Source of the DNA: Oscillibacter sp. MSJ-31
GTDB lineage: Bacteria; Bacillota; Clostridia; Oscillospirales; Oscillospiraceae
Assembly (NCBI RefSeq): GCF_018918025.1
Contig: NZ_JAHLPT010000021.1
Span: forward strand, 1-40,435
Direction: 5' to 3'
Length of the DNA stretch: 40,435 nt
In this document: positions 22,994-31,828 of the stretch, one piece after another
Position numbering within the stretch: the stretch's first letter is position 1
Layout of the letters: each line of letters opens with the position of its first letter
Program-made: the position numbers and the translations under genes
Notes under the pieces: generated by a model
The model's input: only the letters and a program-made list of their open reading frames with translations
The model's database searches: none
Told to the model about the DNA's origin: nothing

Positions 22994-23755
22994 TCAGGTC
23001 TGATAGCTGCGCAGGAAGCGCCGCGTGCGCTCCTGCGCCGGGTCGCCGAGCACCTGCTCGGGATCGCCCTGCTCGACGATGACGCCGCCGTCCATGAAGA
23101 TCACGCGGTCGCTCACGGCGCGGGCAAAGGCCATCTCGTGCGTGACGATGACCATGGTCATTTTTTCCTCCGCGAGATCACGGATGACCTTGAGCACCTC
23201 GCCGGTCAGCTCGGGGTCGAGCGCGCTGGTCGGCTCGTCAAAAAAGAGGATGTCGGGCCGCAGCGCCAGCGCGCGGGCGATGGCGACGCGCTGCTGCTGT
23301 CCGCCGGAGAGCTGGCAGGGATAGGCGTCCGCCTTGTCCGCAAGGCCCATCTTTTCGAGCAGGGAGAGCGCCAGCTCACGCACCTCGCCGCGCTCGCGCC
23401 TCTGCACAGTAAGCGGCGCGTCCGTCACGTTTTTGAGCACCGTGTAATGCGGGAAAAGGTTGAACTGCTGGAACACCAGCCCGAAGCGGCTTTTGATCCG
23501 CCGCAGCGCAGCCTTGTCCGCGTAGACGCTCTTTCCCTCCGCGTCCATCGTCGCGGCGAAGTCGTTCCCGTAGGCGAGCAAGCCGCCGTCCATCGTTTCA
23601 AGCAGCGTCGCGCAGCGCAGGAGCGTCGATTTGCCGCTGCCGCTGGGGCCGATGACCGAGACGGCCTCGCCCTCGCCCACGGTGAGGGAAATGCCCTTGA
23701 GCACCTCCAGCGAGCCGAAGGACTTGCGGACGTCCTGCATGGTCAATACGTTCAT
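22994..23755 (-). CDS. Polar amino-acid ABC transporter ATPase (GlnQ/ArtP family)
   Basis: 253 aa; ATG 23755 after GGGAGGGACCGGAC. Walker [10 protein letters not shown] (36-44), [20 protein letters not shown], Walker [15 protein letters not shown], switch [11 protein letters not shown]. The [16 protein letters not shown] segment is typical of PAAT-family ATPases. Last gene of a three-gene operon with receptor and permease. Substrate not determined. Confidence 0.93.
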   Translation of the reverse strand: MNVLTMQDVRKSFGSLEVLKGISLTVGEGEAVSVIGPSGSGKSTLLRCATLLETMDGGLLAYGNDFAATMDAEGKSVYADKAALRRIKSRFGLVFQQFNLFPHYTVLKNVTDAPLTVQRRERGEVRELALSLLEKMGLADKADAYPCQLSGGQQQRVAIARALALRPDILFFDEPTSALDPELTGEVLKVIRDLAEEKMTMVIVTHEMAFARAVSDRVIFMDGGVIVEQGDPEQVLGDPAQERTRRFLRSYQT

Positions 23756-23769
23756 GTCCGGTCCCTCCC

Positions 23770-24426
23770 TCACTGGTAGTAGGCGAGCGAGCGCTCCGCA
23801 CGCTCCATCGCAAAGGCGACGATGTAGTTGAAGACGTAGTAAAAGAGTCCTGCCGCCGCGAGCGCCAGCATACCGGGCGTATTGGGCGAGGCGACGATCT
23901 GCTTGGCGCGGGTGAACATCTCCACCGTGCCGATGACGGAGGCGAGCGAGGTGTCCTTCACGAGCGTGATGACCTCGTTCGTCACGGGCGGCAGCACGCG
24001 CCGGATCATCTGGGGAAGAAGGATGCGCCCGAAGGACTGCGCGCCGGTGTAGCCGAGCACCTGCGCCGCCTCGAACTGCCCGACCGGGATGGACTCGTAG
24101 CCCGCGCGGTAGATCTCCGCGAAGTAGGCCGCGTAGTTGATGACGAAGCCGACGATGACCGCGCCGAAGCGCCAGTTGCCCGGCGGCGTGAAGTCGAAGA
24201 GCAGGAACGGTCCGTAGTAGACGACCATGAGCTGGAGCATCAGGGGCGTGCCGCGCATGACGGAGATGAACAGCTTCACGAGCCAGCGCAGCGGGGCCAC
24301 GCGGCTGCGCCGGCCGAACATCACAAGAAGCCCGAGCGGCAGCGAGCCGAGCAGCGTTAAGGTAAAAATTTCCAGCGATTTCCCGAAGCCCTGCACCAGC
24401 AGGGTCAGCATGGCGGAAACGGTCAT
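23770..24426 (-). CDS. Polar amino-acid ABC transporter permease
   Basis: 218 aa; ATG 24426 immediately follows the receptor stop (TAACATG). Five predicted TM segments in the His/Glu/Gln/Arg permease pattern, with [16 protein letters not shown] and the EAA loop [21 protein letters not shown] single permease gene suggests a homodimer. Confidence 0.92.
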   Translation of the reverse strand: MTVSAMLTLLVQGFGKSLEIFTLTLLGSLPLGLLVMFGRRSRVAPLRWLVKLFISVMRGTPLMLQLMVVYYGPFLLFDFTPPGNWRFGAVIVGFVINYAAYFAEIYRAGYESIPVGQFEAAQVLGYTGAQSFGRILLPQMIRRVLPPVTNEVITLVKDTSLASVIGTVEMFTRAKQIVASPNTPGMLALAAAGLFYYVFNYIVAFAMERAERSLAYYQ

Positions 24427-24427
24427 G

Positions 24428-25261
24428 TTACTTGACGAGGCAGAGGCTGTCGATCACAAGGCCCTGATCGACGTACTTCTCCGCGATGGAGAGCATCGTG
24501 CCGTCCTCGGCCATTTTGAGGAGCTCGGCGTTCACGGCGTCGCGCAGCTCGGTGTTGCCCTTGAGGAAGCCGATGGCGTACTGCTCGGTGGAGATGGGCT
24601 CATCCAGGATCACATAGTCGCCCTCATTGCTGGCGATCTGGAACTTGGCAACGCCGAGGTCGGCGGCGATGGCGTCCACGCTGCCCTGCTTGAGCTCCAT
24701 GAAGCCGGTGTTATAGTCCGCCAGCTCCACGACCTCCTTGAGGGAGGACTTGAGCGACTCATTGGCGTTGATAGCGTCCACGGCGGAGGAGGCGGCCTGC
24801 GCCATTACGCTCTTGCCGGCAAGGTCGGCGAGGGCGGAAATGCCGCTGTCGGCCTTGACGACCATGACGATGGAGTTATCGACGTAGGGGTCGGACCAGG
24901 TGTAGTCGTTCTCGCGTCCGGTGTAGGTGAAGCCGTTCCAGATGCAGTTGATGGTGCCGGCGGCGAGCTCGGCGTCCTTGCTGTCCCATACGATGGGAAC
25001 GGCCTCGAAGTCCCAGCCGAGGCGGGAGCACAGCTCCTCGGCCATCGCAAGGTCAAAGCCGTCGTAGCTGCCGTCGGCGGCGATGAAGCCGAACGGCGGG
25101 AACTCGGCGTCGAAGCCGACGATGAGCTTCTGCTTTTCGGCGGTCTGGGTGGTGTCCGGCGTGTCGGCGCCGGTCTGGGGGGTATCGTCCTGCTTGGCGC
25201 CGCAGGCGATGAGGGACAGGCTCAGCACGAGGGCGAGCGCAAGAGAGATGAGCTTTTTCAT
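24428..25261 (-). CDS. Polar amino-acid ABC transporter, substrate-binding lipoprotein
   Basis: 277 aa; GTGGAGGAATCC upstream of ATG 25261. Signal peptide with lipobox LIACG, a Thr/Gln/Asp-rich linker, then family-3 binding protein features: VGFDAEFPPFGFIAADGSYD, GFDLAMAEELCSRLGW, WNGFTYTGRE, GKSVMAQAASSAVDAI. The residues suggest an amino acid with an alpha-amino group; the exact substrate cannot be read. Promoter with an inverted repeat just upstream. Confidence 0.93.
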   Translation of the reverse strand: MKKLISLALALVLSLSLIACGAKQDDTPQTGADTPDTTQTAEKQKLIVGFDAEFPPFGFIAADGSYDGFDLAMAEELCSRLGWDFEAVPIVWDSKDAELAAGTINCIWNGFTYTGRENDYTWSDPYVDNSIVMVVKADSGISALADLAGKSVMAQAASSAVDAINANESLKSSLKEVVELADYNTGFMELKQGSVDAIAADLGVAKFQIASNEGDYVILDEPISTEQYAIGFLKGNTELRDAVNAELLKMAEDGTMLSIAEKYVDQGLVIDSLCLVK

Positions 25262-25295
25262 GGTTTGGATTCCTCCACGTTTCGATTTAGTGTGA

Positions 25296-25327
25296 TGCTA
25301 TGATAGCACAGCATTTTGTAAATGCAA
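25296..25327 (-). promoter_or_regulatory. Promoter and overlapping inverted repeat of the amino-acid importer
   Basis: Minus strand TTGCAT (25327-25322), 16-bp spacer, TATCAT (25305-25300). The -10 box lies within TGCTAT-G-ATAGCA (25296-25308), which could be a repressor site. The 155 bp from 25328 to the next promoter show nothing else. Confidence 0.55.
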
Positions 25328-25480
25328 GCCCTATTTTTGCCCGTTCGGTAATCTTTGGCGTACTGACCGAAGCGCCCTCGGAGTTCTCCTTTTATGTTTA
25401 TGCACTATCACGATGTTGCGGTAGTGCGCAAAAGCATTTACGACACTGTTCCGTCCTGTACCCCGCGCAAAGAAAAAGGA

Positions 25481-25509
25481 TTGGCTTTTTCCTTGTGCCG
25501 ATGTATAAT
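25481..25509 (+). promoter_or_regulatory. Promoter of the zinc-ribbon/nhaC/CDF/sir2 operon
   Basis: TTGGCT (25481-25486), 17-bp spacer, TATAAT (25504-25509), 36 bp before the first ATG. Confidence 0.75.
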
Positions 25510-25545
25510 GAAGACAAATATAAGCTTCTTCCGGGAGGATACGAT

Positions 25546-26157
25546 ATGAAAGAAAAAATGCGCACCATCGGCTACCTGTGCCCGAGGTGCAGAAAGCCCG
25601 TTATACAGCAGCGTTCCCGCTTCGCCCTTGCCGCCTCGGGCGCGATCGTGCAGTGCGAATGCGGCAAGAGCGAGCTGCAGATCGACTTCGACGGCGAAAA
25701 ATTCCGCATCAGCGTGCCCTGCGGCGTGTGCGGCGGCGAGCATCTGGCGGAGTGCGGCGCGGACCGGCTGCTCGACGGCGAGGGCATCGGCCTCGCCTGC
25801 CCCGAGACCTCCGAGCTTTGCTGCTTCATTGGGGAGGAGTACGCCGTCAAGCGTGCGCTCGAGCAGCTGCAGATCACGGCGGAAAAGCAGTCCGCGCAGG
25901 GCGACGCGCCCGAGGCCTTCACCGACACGGTCATCATGTACGAGGTGCTGAGCGAATTGAAGGAGATCGCCGCGCGCCCGCGCGGCATCACCTGCGCCTG
26001 CGGCAGCGAGCGCTACCGTATGCAGGTGCGTCCCGCCGCCGTCGACCTCATCTGCGAGGACTGCGGCGCGAAGCTGCGCATCGGCGCAGCGACCGATGAG
26101 GACCTCGACCGCCTGTGCTGCCGCATGACGCTGCAAATTCCCGGGAAAAAGGAGTAA
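25546..26157 (+). CDS. Zinc-ribbon protein of unknown function
   Basis: 203 aa; GGGAGGATACGAT before ATG 25546. N-terminal ribbon CPRCRKP with CECGKSELQI, a second pair CGVCGGEHLAEC, and a C-terminal ribbon CACGSERYRMQVRP with CEDCGAKL. A helical acidic middle (about 105-155) lies between. It is first in an operon with two cation transporters and a deacylase. I recall similar proteins encoded in Oscillospiraceae but know no function. Confidence 0.75.
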   Translation: MKEKMRTIGYLCPRCRKPVIQQRSRFALAASGAIVQCECGKSELQIDFDGEKFRISVPCGVCGGEHLAECGADRLLDGEGIGLACPETSELCCFIGEEYAVKRALEQLQITAEKQSAQGDAPEAFTDTVIMYEVLSELKEIAARPRGITCACGSERYRMQVRPAAVDLICEDCGAKLRIGAATDEDLDRLCCRMTLQIPGKKE

Positions 26158-26163
26158 GGGAGC

Positions 26164-27501
26164 ATGGATATCGTCGTCTGCTTTGCGCTCTTTCTCGCGG
26201 CGATGCTCTTTTGCCTCGTCAAGGGCTTCTCCCTCGCGTGGGCGCTGCTGTTCGCGCTCGTGCTGTTCTTCGCCCTCGGCCTCAGGCGCGGCTACGGCGC
26301 AAAGGCGCTTGTCAAAATGGCGTGGAGCAAGATGCCCAAGAGCATGATCGTGCTGCGCATCCTGTTTTTCATCGGTCTGCTCACGGGGCTCTGGCGCTCG
26401 TGCGGCACCATCGCCTTTTTCATCTACCACGGCATCCGCGTCATCACGCCCTCGCTCTTTATCCTCGTCGCCTTCCTGCTGACGGTGCTGCTCAGCTACG
26501 CGCTCGGCACGTCGTTCGGCGTGGCGAGCACGGCGGGCGTGGTGCTAATGGCGCTCGCGCGCTCCGGCGGCGTGAGCGAGGCCGTCACCGCCGGCGTCAT
26601 CCTCTCCGGCATCTACTTCGGCGACCGCGGCGCGCCGACCTCGTCCTGTGCGAGCCTCGTCGCCGCGCTGACGGAGACCGATCTCTACGGCAACGTCAGG
26701 CGGATGTTCCAGACCGCCGCGCTGCCCTATGCGCTCTGCCTGATCGCCTACACCGTGCTCTCCTTCCGCAACCCCATCGTCACGGTCGATGAGACCATGC
26801 TGGGCGCTCTCGCCGAGAGCTTTGTCATCTCCCCGTGGGCGCTCGTGCCCGCGCTCATCATGCTCATCCTGCCGCTCCTCCGCGTGCCCATCCGCCGCGC
26901 CATGGCGATCTCCGCCGCCGCGGCCTTCGTCATCACCGTCACGGTGCAGGGCGGCAGCGTGGCTGACGCGCTCCGGATCATGGTCGTCGGCTATCACCCG
27001 ACCGAGGGGCTGCTGGCCTCCGTCGTCTCCGGCGGCGGGCTGGTGAGTATGCTCACGCCGTTTCTGATGATCCCGCTCGCCGCGCTCTACACCGGCATTT
27101 TAGAGGGCACGGGCGCACTCACGCAGGCGCAGAGCGTTCTGAATCGGTCCGCCGAGCACATCGGGCGCTTCCCGACGATGATCCTGCTGAGCCTCCTCGC
27201 CGCGATGGTGCTGTGCAACCAGACCATCGTTGTGATGATGGAGCATCAGCTCATCGGCGCGGTCTACGCCAAGGACGGCGCGGAGCACGAGGAGCTGGCG
27301 ATGGACATCGCCAACTCCGGCGTCACCATCGCGGGTCTTATCCCGTGGTGCATCGCCTGCGCCGTGCCGCTGAGTATGCTCGGCGTCGGCGTCGAGGCCC
27401 TGCCCTACGCCTGCCTGCTCTATCTCATTCCGCTCTGCTACCTCTTCACCAAGCGCTTTTTCTTCCCCGCAAAATCCAAAGGAAGCGAGACACCGGTATG
27501 A
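26164..27501 (+). CDS. nhaC: NhaC-family Na+/H+ antiporter
   Basis: 445 aa; AAAAGGAGTAAGGGAGC before ATG 26164. About 11 to 12 TM segments. Family motifs: LSYALGTSFGVASTAGVVLM, GVILSGIYFGDRGAPTSSCA and a C-terminal CNQTIVVMMEHQL with IANSGVTIAGLIPWCIAC. It exchanges sodium (or related substrates) for protons at the membrane. The stop overlaps the next start by 4 bp (ATGA). Confidence 0.88.
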   Translation: MDIVVCFALFLAAMLFCLVKGFSLAWALLFALVLFFALGLRRGYGAKALVKMAWSKMPKSMIVLRILFFIGLLTGLWRSCGTIAFFIYHGIRVITPSLFILVAFLLTVLLSYALGTSFGVASTAGVVLMALARSGGVSEAVTAGVILSGIYFGDRGAPTSSCASLVAALTETDLYGNVRRMFQTAALPYALCLIAYTVLSFRNPIVTVDETMLGALAESFVISPWALVPALIMLILPLLRVPIRRAMAISAAAAFVITVTVQGGSVADALRIMVVGYHPTEGLLASVVSGGGLVSMLTPFLMIPLAALYTGILEGTGALTQAQSVLNRSAEHIGRFPTMILLSLLAAMVLCNQTIVVMMEHQLIGAVYAKDGAEHEELAMDIANSGVTIAGLIPWCIACAVPLSMLGVGVEALPYACLLYLIPLCYLFTKRFFFPAKSKGSETPV

Positions 27502-28667
27502 TCTCTCTGTTGGCCAAAAAATTCATCAAAAACCGCGAGGACGTCACCTCGCCTGCCGTGCGGCAGGCCTACGGGATGCTCTGCGGCATCGTGGGCATCG
27601 GCTTCAATGTGCTGCTCTTCGCGCTCAAGCTGCTTGCCGGCACGCTCTCCGGCTCCATCGCCATCACGGCGGACGCCTTCAACAACCTCTCCGATGCGGG
27701 CGCGAGCATTGTGACGCTGCTCGGCTTCAAGCTCGCAGGACAGAAGCCCGACCCCGAGCATCCCTTCGGTCACGGGCGGCTGGAGTACATCTCGGGTCTG
27801 ATCGTCTCCATGGTCATTCTCCTCATGGGCATCGAGCTTGCCAAGAGCGCGGTGGAGAAGATCCTGCACCCCGAGGCGGTGGAGTTCACGCTCCTCACCG
27901 GCGGCATCCTGCTCGCCTCCATCCTCGTCAAGCTCTATATGTATCTCTATAACCGCGCGGTCGGCAAGAAGATCGGCTCCGCCGCGATGGAGGCGACCGC
28001 GATGGACAGTCTCTCCGACTGCGCGGCGACCGCCGCCGTCCTCGCCGCGACGCTCATCGGGCACTTCACCTCGCTTCAGATCGACGGCTGGTGCGGTATC
28101 GTCGTCGCAGCGCTCGTGCTCTGGGCAGGCATTCAGGCCGCGCGGGACACCATCTCTCCCCTGCTCGGTCAGCCGCCCGCGCCGGAATTTGTCCAGAGGA
28201 TCGAGGAGATCGTTCTCTCCTCTCCCGTCGTGCAGGGCATCCACGACCTCATCGTGCACGACTACGGCCCCGGCCGCGTGATGATCTCGCTCCACGCCGA
28301 GGTCCCCGCGCACGGCGACATCATGGCGCTGCACGACGAGATCGACAACATCGAGCAGCGGCTGCGCCGCGAGCTCGGCTGCGCCGCCACCATCCACATG
28401 GACCCCATCGTGACCGACGATAAGCTCACCGCCGAAACGCGCGAGCGCGTGGCGCAGCTCGTGCGCGGCATCGACGAGCACATCACCATCCACGATTTCC
28501 GCATGGTCACCGGCCCCACGCACACCAACGTCATTTTCGACGCGGTGGTGCCGTTCAAATTTCGCCTGAGCGACCATGAGGTCGAGCAGGAGATCCGGGC
28601 TGCCGTGAAGCGGCTCGACAGCAGCTATTTTGCCGTCGTGCAGATCGACAGAGACTACACCAAGTAA
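27498..28667 (+). CDS. Cation diffusion facilitator (CDF) family transporter
   Basis: 389 aa; ATG 27498 overlapping nhaC. Six-TM N-terminal domain with the metal sites SIAITADAFNNLSDAGAS (D-x3-D) and MEATAMDSLSDCAAT (D-x3-D), plus the histidine-bearing loop PDPEHPFGHGRLEY. A C-terminal cytoplasmic domain follows (about 205-285, VHDYGPGRVMISLHAEVPAH) with an extra about 100-residue extension (TIHMDPIVTDDKLTAETRER onward). It exports divalent cations such as Zn, Mn or Fe; metal not determined. Confidence 0.9.
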   Translation: MISLLAKKFIKNREDVTSPAVRQAYGMLCGIVGIGFNVLLFALKLLAGTLSGSIAITADAFNNLSDAGASIVTLLGFKLAGQKPDPEHPFGHGRLEYISGLIVSMVILLMGIELAKSAVEKILHPEAVEFTLLTGGILLASILVKLYMYLYNRAVGKKIGSAAMEATAMDSLSDCAATAAVLAATLIGHFTSLQIDGWCGIVVAALVLWAGIQAARDTISPLLGQPPAPEFVQRIEEIVLSSPVVQGIHDLIVHDYGPGRVMISLHAEVPAHGDIMALHDEIDNIEQRLRRELGCAATIHMDPIVTDDKLTAETRERVAQLVRGIDEHITIHDFRMVTGPTHTNVIFDAVVPFKFRLSDHEVEQEIRAAVKRLDSSYFAVVQIDRDYTK

Positions 28668-28680
28668 AGGAGCAGACGCT

Positions 28681-29397
28681 ATGACAGAGGAGATCCGAAA
28701 GCTCAAGGAGATCATCGACGGCAGCGACAACATCGTCTTCTTCGGTGGAGCAGGCGTCTCGACCGAGAGCGGCATCCCCGACTTCCGCAGCGTGGACGGA
28801 CTCTACCACCAGCAGTGGAGCGACCCGCCCGAAACGATCCTGAGCCACACCTACTACGAGCGCTATCCCGAGAAATTCTTCGCCTTCTACCGCGCAAAGC
28901 TCCTCTGCCCCGACGCGAAGCCCAACGCCGCGCATCGTAAGCTCGCCGAGTGGGAGCGCGCGGGCAAGCTGAAGGCCGTCATCACGCAGAACATCGACGG
29001 ACTCCATCAGGCCGCCGGCAGCAAGGAGGTCCTTGAGCTCCACGGCAGCACCCTGCGCAATTACTGCGAGAGGTGCGGCAAATTCTACGGCGTGGAGGCG
29101 ATCGCGCACTCCGCCGGCGTGCCGACGTGCTCCTGCGGCGGGCGCGTCAAGCCCGACGTCGTGCTCTATGAGGAGGGGCTCAACGAGGATACGCTCTACA
29201 AGGCCGTGCGCTATATCGCCGAGGCCGACGTGCTCATCATCGCCGGCACCTCGCTCGCAGTCTACCCCGCGGCAGGACTGGTAAACTACTACCGCGGCCA
29301 CAAGCTCGTCGTCATCAACAAGACGCCGCTGGGCGATAAGACCCGTGCAGATCTGGTCATCACGGGCGCGGTCGGCGAGACGCTCGCGCAGGTATAA
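28681..29397 (+). CDS. NAD-dependent protein deacylase, Sir2 family
   Basis: 238 aa; AAAGGAGCAGACGCT before ATG 28681. NAD-binding GAGVSTESGIPDFRS, TQNIDGLHQAAGS with catalytic His in LELHGST, and a four-Cys zinc site (CERCG and CSCGG). It removes acyl groups from lysines using NAD. Last protein gene of the operon that carries the cation transporters; no direct functional link is evident. Confidence 0.93.
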   Translation: MTEEIRKLKEIIDGSDNIVFFGGAGVSTESGIPDFRSVDGLYHQQWSDPPETILSHTYYERYPEKFFAFYRAKLLCPDAKPNAAHRKLAEWERAGKLKAVITQNIDGLHQAAGSKEVLELHGSTLRNYCERCGKFYGVEAIAHSAGVPTCSCGGRVKPDVVLYEEGLNEDTLYKAVRYIAEADVLIIAGTSLAVYPAAGLVNYYRGHKLVVINKTPLGDKTRADLVITGAVGETLAQV

Positions 29398-29410
29398 GCC
29401 CATCTTTTGG

Positions 29411-29456
29411 CGGCAGGAAAAAGCGGTGCAAAAACTTTTTCTTTTCCCGCAAAAAA
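29411..29456 (+). terminator. Possible terminator after sir2
   Basis: GGAAAAAG and CTTTTTCTTTTCC form an imperfect stem in a T-rich context. Weak. Confidence 0.4.
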
Positions 29457-29459
29457 AGG

Positions 29460-29489
29460 TTGACATTTGGCGTACAACAGGCTTATAAT
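29460..29489 (+). promoter_or_regulatory. Promoter of the tRNA-Leu pair
   Basis: TTGACA (29460-29465), 18-bp spacer, TATAAT (29484-29489); both hexamers perfect. Confidence 0.85.
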
Positions 29490-29522
29490 AGCGGAGCGGT
29501 CGTTTGAAAGACTGATGAAAAT

Positions 29523-29609
29523 GCGGGTGTGCTGGAATTGGCAGACAGGCTAGCTTGAGGTGCTAGTGTTCGTATGGACGTGCGGGTTCAAGTCCCGCCA
29601 TCCGCACCA
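29523..29609 (+). tRNA. tRNA-Leu(GAG)
   Basis: 87 nt with long variable arm and encoded CCA. Acceptor GCGGGTG/CATCCGC; anticodon stem CTAGC/GCTAG with loop TTGAGGT, anticodon GAG; T-arm GCGGGTTCAAGTCCCGC. Confidence 0.95.
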
Positions 29610-29632
29610 TCTTTTCTTCTGAGACTGCTTAC

Positions 29633-29720
29633 GCGCGAGTGGTGGAATTGGCAGACTCGCTAGATTCAGGTTCTAGTGTCCTTCACGGACGTGCGGGTTC
29701 AAGTCCCGCCTCGCGCACCA
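29633..29720 (+). tRNA. tRNA-Leu(CAG)
   Basis: 88 nt with encoded CCA. Acceptor GCGCGAG/CTCGCGC; anticodon stem CTAGA/TCTAG with loop TTCAGGT, anticodon CAG; long variable arm. It sits 23 bp after tRNA-Leu(GAG), so the two are probably one transcript. Confidence 0.95.
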
Positions 29721-29728
29721 TGATCGAT

Positions 29729-29762
29729 CCTTGAAAGCATTGAGCTTTCAAGGATTTTTTCT
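29729..29762 (+). terminator. Terminator of the tRNA-Leu operon
   Basis: CCTTGAAAGC and GCTTTCAAGG form a 10-bp stem around ATTGA, followed by six T. Confidence 0.92.
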
Positions 29763-29860
29763 TTTCTTATCCGCCTCTACCCTTATTTTTACCCTTTATA
29801 CCTTGGTCACACTATGGATATTATGTATGTACTCCGTGCGTATTATCGGTCAGCACCCAC

Positions 29861-29889
29861 TTGACTTGCCCAATCCGCCGCCGTATAAT
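29861..29889 (+). promoter_or_regulatory. Promoter of the methionine-synthase-like gene
   Basis: TTGACT (29861-29866), 17-bp spacer, TATAAT (29884-29889). The resulting 5' leader is only about 27 nt, too short for an S-box or T-box. Confidence 0.85.
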
Positions 29890-29922
29890 CAGGACAAATT
29901 TCAACTGCAAAGGAGCAAGCGC

Positions 29923-31038
29923 ATGAATAAGACCAACACTCCGTTCCGTTACGACTACGTCGGCAGCTTCCTGCGCCCCGCGGCACTCAAGCAGGCGCGC
30001 GCCGACTTTCAGAGCGGCAGGATCGACGCCGCAGCGCTCAAAGCCGTGGAGGACGACGCCATCCGCGATCTCGTCGCCAAGCAGAAAGCGGCGGGTTACC
30101 ACGTCATCACCGATGGTGAGTTCCGCCGCGCAACTTGGCACCTCGATTTCATGTGGGGCTTCCACGGCGTCGGCCACACACCGACCAAGACTGGCCTTCC
30201 GTTCCAGGGCGAGGCCGCGATGCTTGACGACACCTATCTTACGGGAAAGGTGAGCGTGGACGAGCATCCCTTTGTCGAACACTTCCGATTTGTCAAGGCG
30301 CTCGAAGATGAGAACACCGTCGCCAAGCTGACCATCCCCGCGCCCGCGCAGTTTCTGGAGCAGATGGTCATGCCCTTTGCGATGGAGAATACAAAGAGGT
30401 TCTACCCCTCCGTGCAGGAGCTGATGGATGACCTCGCCGCGGGCTACCGCAAGGTCATTGCAGACGTGTACGCCGCAGGCTGCCGCAATCTCCAACTTGA
30501 CGATTGCAGCTGGGGGATGCTGGTCGATCCGCGCGCCTGCATGATCTTCGACACCGATGCCAAGGGCCTCGAGGAAATCAAGGAGCAGATGCTGACCGTC
30601 AACAACATGGCGATCAGCGGTAAGCCGGACGACCTTGTTATCAATACGCACGTCTGCCGCGGCAACTTCCACTCGACCTATGCCAGCTCCGGCGCATATG
30701 ACAGCGTGGCGAAAACGCTGCTTGCGCGTGAGAATGTCAATGCCTATTACCTCGAGTTTGACGACGCGCGCAGCGGCGGCTTCGAGCCGTTGGCCTCTGT
30801 GAGTGGAGAGAAGAAGGTCGTGCTCGGTCTTGTGACGACCAAACGCCCCGAGCTGGAAAGCAAGGACGCGGTCATCGCGCGCATCCACGAGGCGGCAAAG
30901 TACCTGCCGCTCGACCGCCTGTGCCTGAGTCCGCAGTGCGGCTTCGCCAGCTGCGAGATCGGCAACAAGCTGACGGAAGCGCAGCAGTGGGCCAAGCTCA
31001 CGCTGGTCAAGGAGATCGCCGAGGAGGTCTGGGTTTGA
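29923..31038 (+). CDS. Cobalamin-independent methionine-synthase family protein (MetE C-terminal type, YxjG/YxjH-like)
   Basis: 371 aa, AAAGGAGCAAGCGC before ATG 29923. The single C-terminal MetE-like barrel begins RYDYVGSFLRP and has ITDGEFRRATWHLDFMWGFH. Zinc ligands are visible in INTHVCRGNFHSTYA (His and Cys) and LSPQCGFASC (Cys). Full MetE is twice as long; this short form (yxjG/yxjH-like) is thought to transfer methyl groups to homocysteine or to act in methionine-related sulfur recycling. The stop overlaps the TTG start of the next gene. Confidence 0.88.
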   Translation: MNKTNTPFRYDYVGSFLRPAALKQARADFQSGRIDAAALKAVEDDAIRDLVAKQKAAGYHVITDGEFRRATWHLDFMWGFHGVGHTPTKTGLPFQGEAAMLDDTYLTGKVSVDEHPFVEHFRFVKALEDENTVAKLTIPAPAQFLEQMVMPFAMENTKRFYPSVQELMDDLAAGYRKVIADVYAAGCRNLQLDDCSWGMLVDPRACMIFDTDAKGLEEIKEQMLTVNNMAISGKPDDLVINTHVCRGNFHSTYASSGAYDSVAKTLLARENVNAYYLEFDDARSGGFEPLASVSGEKKVVLGLVTTKRPELESKDAVIARIHEAAKYLPLDRLCLSPQCGFASCEIGNKLTEAQQWAKLTLVKEIAEEVWV

Positions 31039-31721
31039 GCAAAATACCGTTGGGCAGGCCGCGCGGGCAGATGTCGGAATCCATGCTGACGGCGGCGTTC
31101 ATCATTCTCTCCGGCGGCCTGCAGGACGCCTATACCTATCTCTGCCGCGGCAAGGTGTTTGCCAACGCGCAGACAGGCAACATCGTGCTCTTCAGCGCCT
31201 ATCTTTTCGATGGTGACTGGACGCACAGCCGGCGCTATCTTGTGCCGGTGCTCTCGTTCATGCTGGGTATTTTCGTGGCTGAGTGTATTCATCGGCATTT
31301 CAAGCACATGGAGAGGGTACACTGGCGGCAGCTCATTCTTTTGGCGGAGATCGTGCTGCTGTTCCTTGTCGGCTTTCTGCCGCAGGAGGGCAACACGGCT
31401 GCCAACGCGCTCGTTTCGTTCGTCTGCGCCATGCAGGTGCAGACCTTCCGCAAGGTGCGAGGCCACGCCTACGCGAGCACGATGTGCATCGGCAATATGC
31501 GCAGCGGCACGGAGGCGCTGTGCGTTTACTTCCACACGCGCGACCGCGAGGTGCTGCACAAAGCGCTGACCTACTTCGGCGTGATCGGACTTTTTGCCGT
31601 GGGCGCGGGTCTCGGCGCGCTGCTGACGAGGGCCTTTGCCGAGCGCGGCATCTGGGTGTCCTGCGCACTGCTGGCGGTCAGCTTTCTCATCATGTTTATC
31701 CGCGAGGAGGAAGCAAAATGA
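31035..31721 (+). CDS. DUF1275 (YoaK-like) membrane protein
   Basis: 228 aa. Start TTG 31035 overlaps the previous stop (TTGA) and follows GAGGAGG at 7-8 bp; ATG 31071 is the alternative but lacks a site. About six TM segments. Family pattern: LSGGLQDAYTYLCRGKVFAN, AQTGNIVLFS, CAMQVQTFRKVRGHAYASTM and CIGNMRSGTEALCVY. The DUF1275 family is of unknown transport function. Confidence 0.85.
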   Translation: MSKIPLGRPRGQMSESMLTAAFIILSGGLQDAYTYLCRGKVFANAQTGNIVLFSAYLFDGDWTHSRRYLVPVLSFMLGIFVAECIHRHFKHMERVHWRQLILLAEIVLLFLVGFLPQEGNTAANALVSFVCAMQVQTFRKVRGHAYASTMCIGNMRSGTEALCVYFHTRDREVLHKALTYFGVIGLFAVGAGLGALLTRAFAERGIWVSCALLAVSFLIMFIREEEAK

Positions 31722-31765
31722 GCCGTATGTTCCCGCCTATCGGCGACGCGGACAACGCGTTATAG
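31718..31765 (+). CDS. 15-residue ORF coupled to the DUF1275 gene (possible remnant)
   Basis: ATG 31718 overlaps the DUF1275 stop (ATGA) and follows GAGGAGG. It encodes MSRMFPPIGDADNAL and stops 25 bp before a strong terminator. Perfect initiation context but tiny; it may be the first codons of a deleted gene. Confidence 0.3.
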   Translation: MSRMFPPIGDADNAL

Positions 31766-31790
31766 CCTGTGATCAAAGAAAACGACTTAC

Positions 31791-31828
31791 AAAAAACTCC
31801 CGACGCTTACTGCGTCGGGAGTTTTTTT
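31791..31828. terminator. Bidirectional terminator
   Basis: AAAAAACTCCCGACGC and GCGTCGGGAGTTTTTT are perfect 16-bp arms around TTACT. It serves the plus-strand DUF1275 operon and contains the stop of the minus-strand LysR fragment. Confidence 0.92.

Noticed and set aside
29840-29922. S-box or T-box before the methionine-synthase-like gene
   Set aside because: The mapped promoter leaves a leader of only about 27 nt.
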